Origin: Candidatus Parabeggiatoa sp. nov. 2
GTDB lineage: Bacteria; Pseudomonadota; Gammaproteobacteria; Beggiatoales; Beggiatoaceae
Length of the DNA stretch: 47,633 nt
Direction of reading: 5' to 3'
Assembly (NCBI GenBank): GCA_002085445.1
Contig: NBMI01000100.1
Span: forward strand, 1 to 47,633
Made by a program: the position numbers and the translations under genes. Each line of letters opens with the position of its first letter. Within the stretch, counting starts at the first letter, position 1. The notes below the pieces were generated by a model. It saw only the letters and a program-made list of their open reading frames with translations, did not search any database and was not told the origin of the DNA. Shown one piece after another: positions 46,333-47,633 of the stretch.

Positions 46333-47511
46333 TCAATGATAATAAACATTAATGGCATGAATACCCGGCTCGTCGGCCGCTAATTCGGCAAAACGTCGGG
46401 ACAAAGCCTGTGCCTCTTTTAGATTTTGCACGACTTTTAAAGACAAATAAATATCTATCGTAAGTCTACCCGCCAAATAATGCAAAGTGATTTGCTCAAT
46501 CGCACGGCCCGCCTCCAAAGATTGCCAGTGTTGCTGCAAACGCGTTGTGATTTCATTGCGTAACGGCAACTTCAAATTGGGCCGATAATCCTCATCATTT
46601 TCGGGGTCAATATGCACAAATACATCGGCGATTTCATCTATCTTATCAATCAAACGTGTTCGCACCATCTCACCGATTTGATGGCCTTCTGACACACTGA
46701 TACGGGGATTAACTAAGATATGCACATCCACTAACGCATTGGCCCCCATTTTGCGACTGCGTAGCTCATGCAAAGTGCGAACACCATCCACAGATTGAAT
46801 AATCTTTTTAATTTCAGCCAGTTGTAGACTATCTAACCCGGTATCCACCAATTCACTGACACCGCCCCAGCCCAATGAACCGCCGATTTGTGCAATCATT
46901 AAGCTTACCCCAATCGCCGCCACGGCATCCAGCCACTGGACACCTGCCATACTACCTGCCACGCCAACTAACACCATCACCGAAGAAATCGCATCACTGC
47001 GATGGTGCCAGGCATTTGCCCGCAACATTTGTGAACGCACACGCTTGGCGACATAGATGGTATATTGATACAAGGCCTCTTTGACTAAAATGGATAACCC
47101 GGCGACGGCAAGGCTCCATGCTGTGGGATGCCACAAAAGCGCGGGATCAAATAAACGCCGAGTGGCATCTATCAACATTCCCCCCGCCACTAATAATAAT
47201 AAGCCCCCGACTGCCACCGTTGCCAGCGTTTCAATGCGAGCATGTCCATAAGGATGATTGGCATCAGCATCTAGTGTACTATACTTGGCGGCTATCAACA
47301 CCACGCCATCACTGATTAAATCCGACAACGAATGCAAACCATCGGCAATCAACGCTTGCGAATGCCCTATAATACCAAATACCAGTTTAACAATGGTCAA
47401 CAAAATATTGCCAACCACGCCCACCAATGTGACATTGCGAATTGCAATATAACGTTTAGAAGGTGGCATCTGGGACGTTTCATATTTCAGCATGTTGAGT
47501 GTCTCAAACAA
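46333..47511 (-). CDS. Cation diffusion facilitator (CDF) metal transporter
   Basis: A 392-residue inner-membrane transporter expected to export Zn(II), Fe(II) or Mn(II) in exchange for protons. Six membrane helices lie within about residues 25-225. Metal site A motifs are ALIADGLHSLSDLISDGVVL and AWHHRSDAISSVMVLVG; HPYGHARIETLATVAVG is the second family signature. The C-terminal cytoplasmic dimerisation domain (KIIQSVDGVRTLHELRSRKM onward) is followed by an extra 90 or so residues with a second domain-like part (ITLHYLAGRLTIDIYLSLKV), longer than minimal YiiP (about 300). Metal specificity cannot be read from the sequence. No other gene is visible to the right edge. Confidence 0.92.
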   Translation of the reverse strand: MFETLNMLKYETSQMPPSKRYIAIRNVTLVGVVGNILLTIVKLVFGIIGHSQALIADGLHSLSDLISDGVVLIAAKYSTLDADANHPYGHARIETLATVAVGGLLLLVAGGMLIDATRRLFDPALLWHPTAWSLAVAGLSILVKEALYQYTIYVAKRVRSQMLRANAWHHRSDAISSVMVLVGVAGSMAGVQWLDAVAAIGVSLMIAQIGGSLGWGGVSELVDTGLDSLQLAEIKKIIQSVDGVRTLHELRSRKMGANALVDVHILVNPRISVSEGHQIGEMVRTRLIDKIDEIADVFVHIDPENDEDYRPNLKLPLRNEITTRLQQHWQSLEAGRAIEQITLHYLAGRLTIDIYLSLKVVQNLKEAQALSRRFAELAADEPGIHAINVYYH

Positions 47512-47633
47512 GAAAACAATGTGATTGTGTAGCGGTTGTTGGGGCTATGCGTTTTCGGGGCAATGAGGAAAGTCAATAATTATAGTGCAAAATGGTTATG
47601 TTGCCTAAAGCGATAGCAATGAAAAATGAAAAA

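Overview
The window looks like chromosome of a large sulfur-oxidising gammaproteobacterium (Thiotrichales; Beggiatoa/Thiomargarita-like). This is inferred from the bamD/rluD/pgeF neighbourhood, an AT-leaning base composition, plant-type LRR secreted proteins, IS607-type TnpB elements, and intergenic DNA packed with palindromic and MITE-like repeats. No rRNA, tRNA or CRISPR array was recognised.

Layout. About 1-14 kb is a mostly minus-strand exopolysaccharide region. Read in transcription order it holds an outer-membrane beta-barrel (VpsM-like), a four-fold SLBB export lipoprotein, a Wzz/Wzc tyrosine autokinase with a Gly/Tyr tail, a CpsB-type PHP phosphatase, a VpsP-like membrane protein, a beta-CASP nuclease, then WbpB/WbpD and finally a DegT (WbpE-type) aminotransferase running off the left edge. 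The last three would make a diacetamido-uronic acid sugar nucleotide. A GlpD-like oxidoreductase and a degraded VapBC-like toxin-antitoxin pair sit between wbpD and the aminotransferase gene. A divergent undecaprenyl-phosphate sugar-1-phosphate transferase (14.8-15.5 kb) would start repeat-unit assembly. Next come an OmpA/glycine-zipper lipoprotein, a 72-aa unknown and purL.

About 21-33.6 kb is accessory DNA. It contains two paralogous secreted LRR plus propeller-like genes. One is split by an IS607-type element and, a few bases further on, by a 246-bp MITE with clear target duplications. A second IS607-type element splits a small conserved gene. Several other MITEs and a 43-bp tandem array (33.2-33.6 kb) lie here. 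About 33.6-38 kb holds proS and an AAA ATPase paired with a TOPRIM-like partner that carries an early stop; this pair is the best defence-system candidate. About 38-47.5 kb is housekeeping: pgeF, rluD, bamD, glgP, glnA and a CDF transporter.

Main surprises: (1) purL carries three in-frame insertions of intergenic-type repeats, one a palindromic element of about 131 bp, reminiscent of Rickettsia palindromic elements. (2) At least four genes (PIN toxin, wbpB, purL, proS) have frame-breaking internal deletions in conserved segments, which points either to assembly/amplification error or to damaged copies in a polyploid genome. (3) Both IS607-type insertions can be undone precisely on paper, with a shared trinucleotide at each junction and no longer target duplication.
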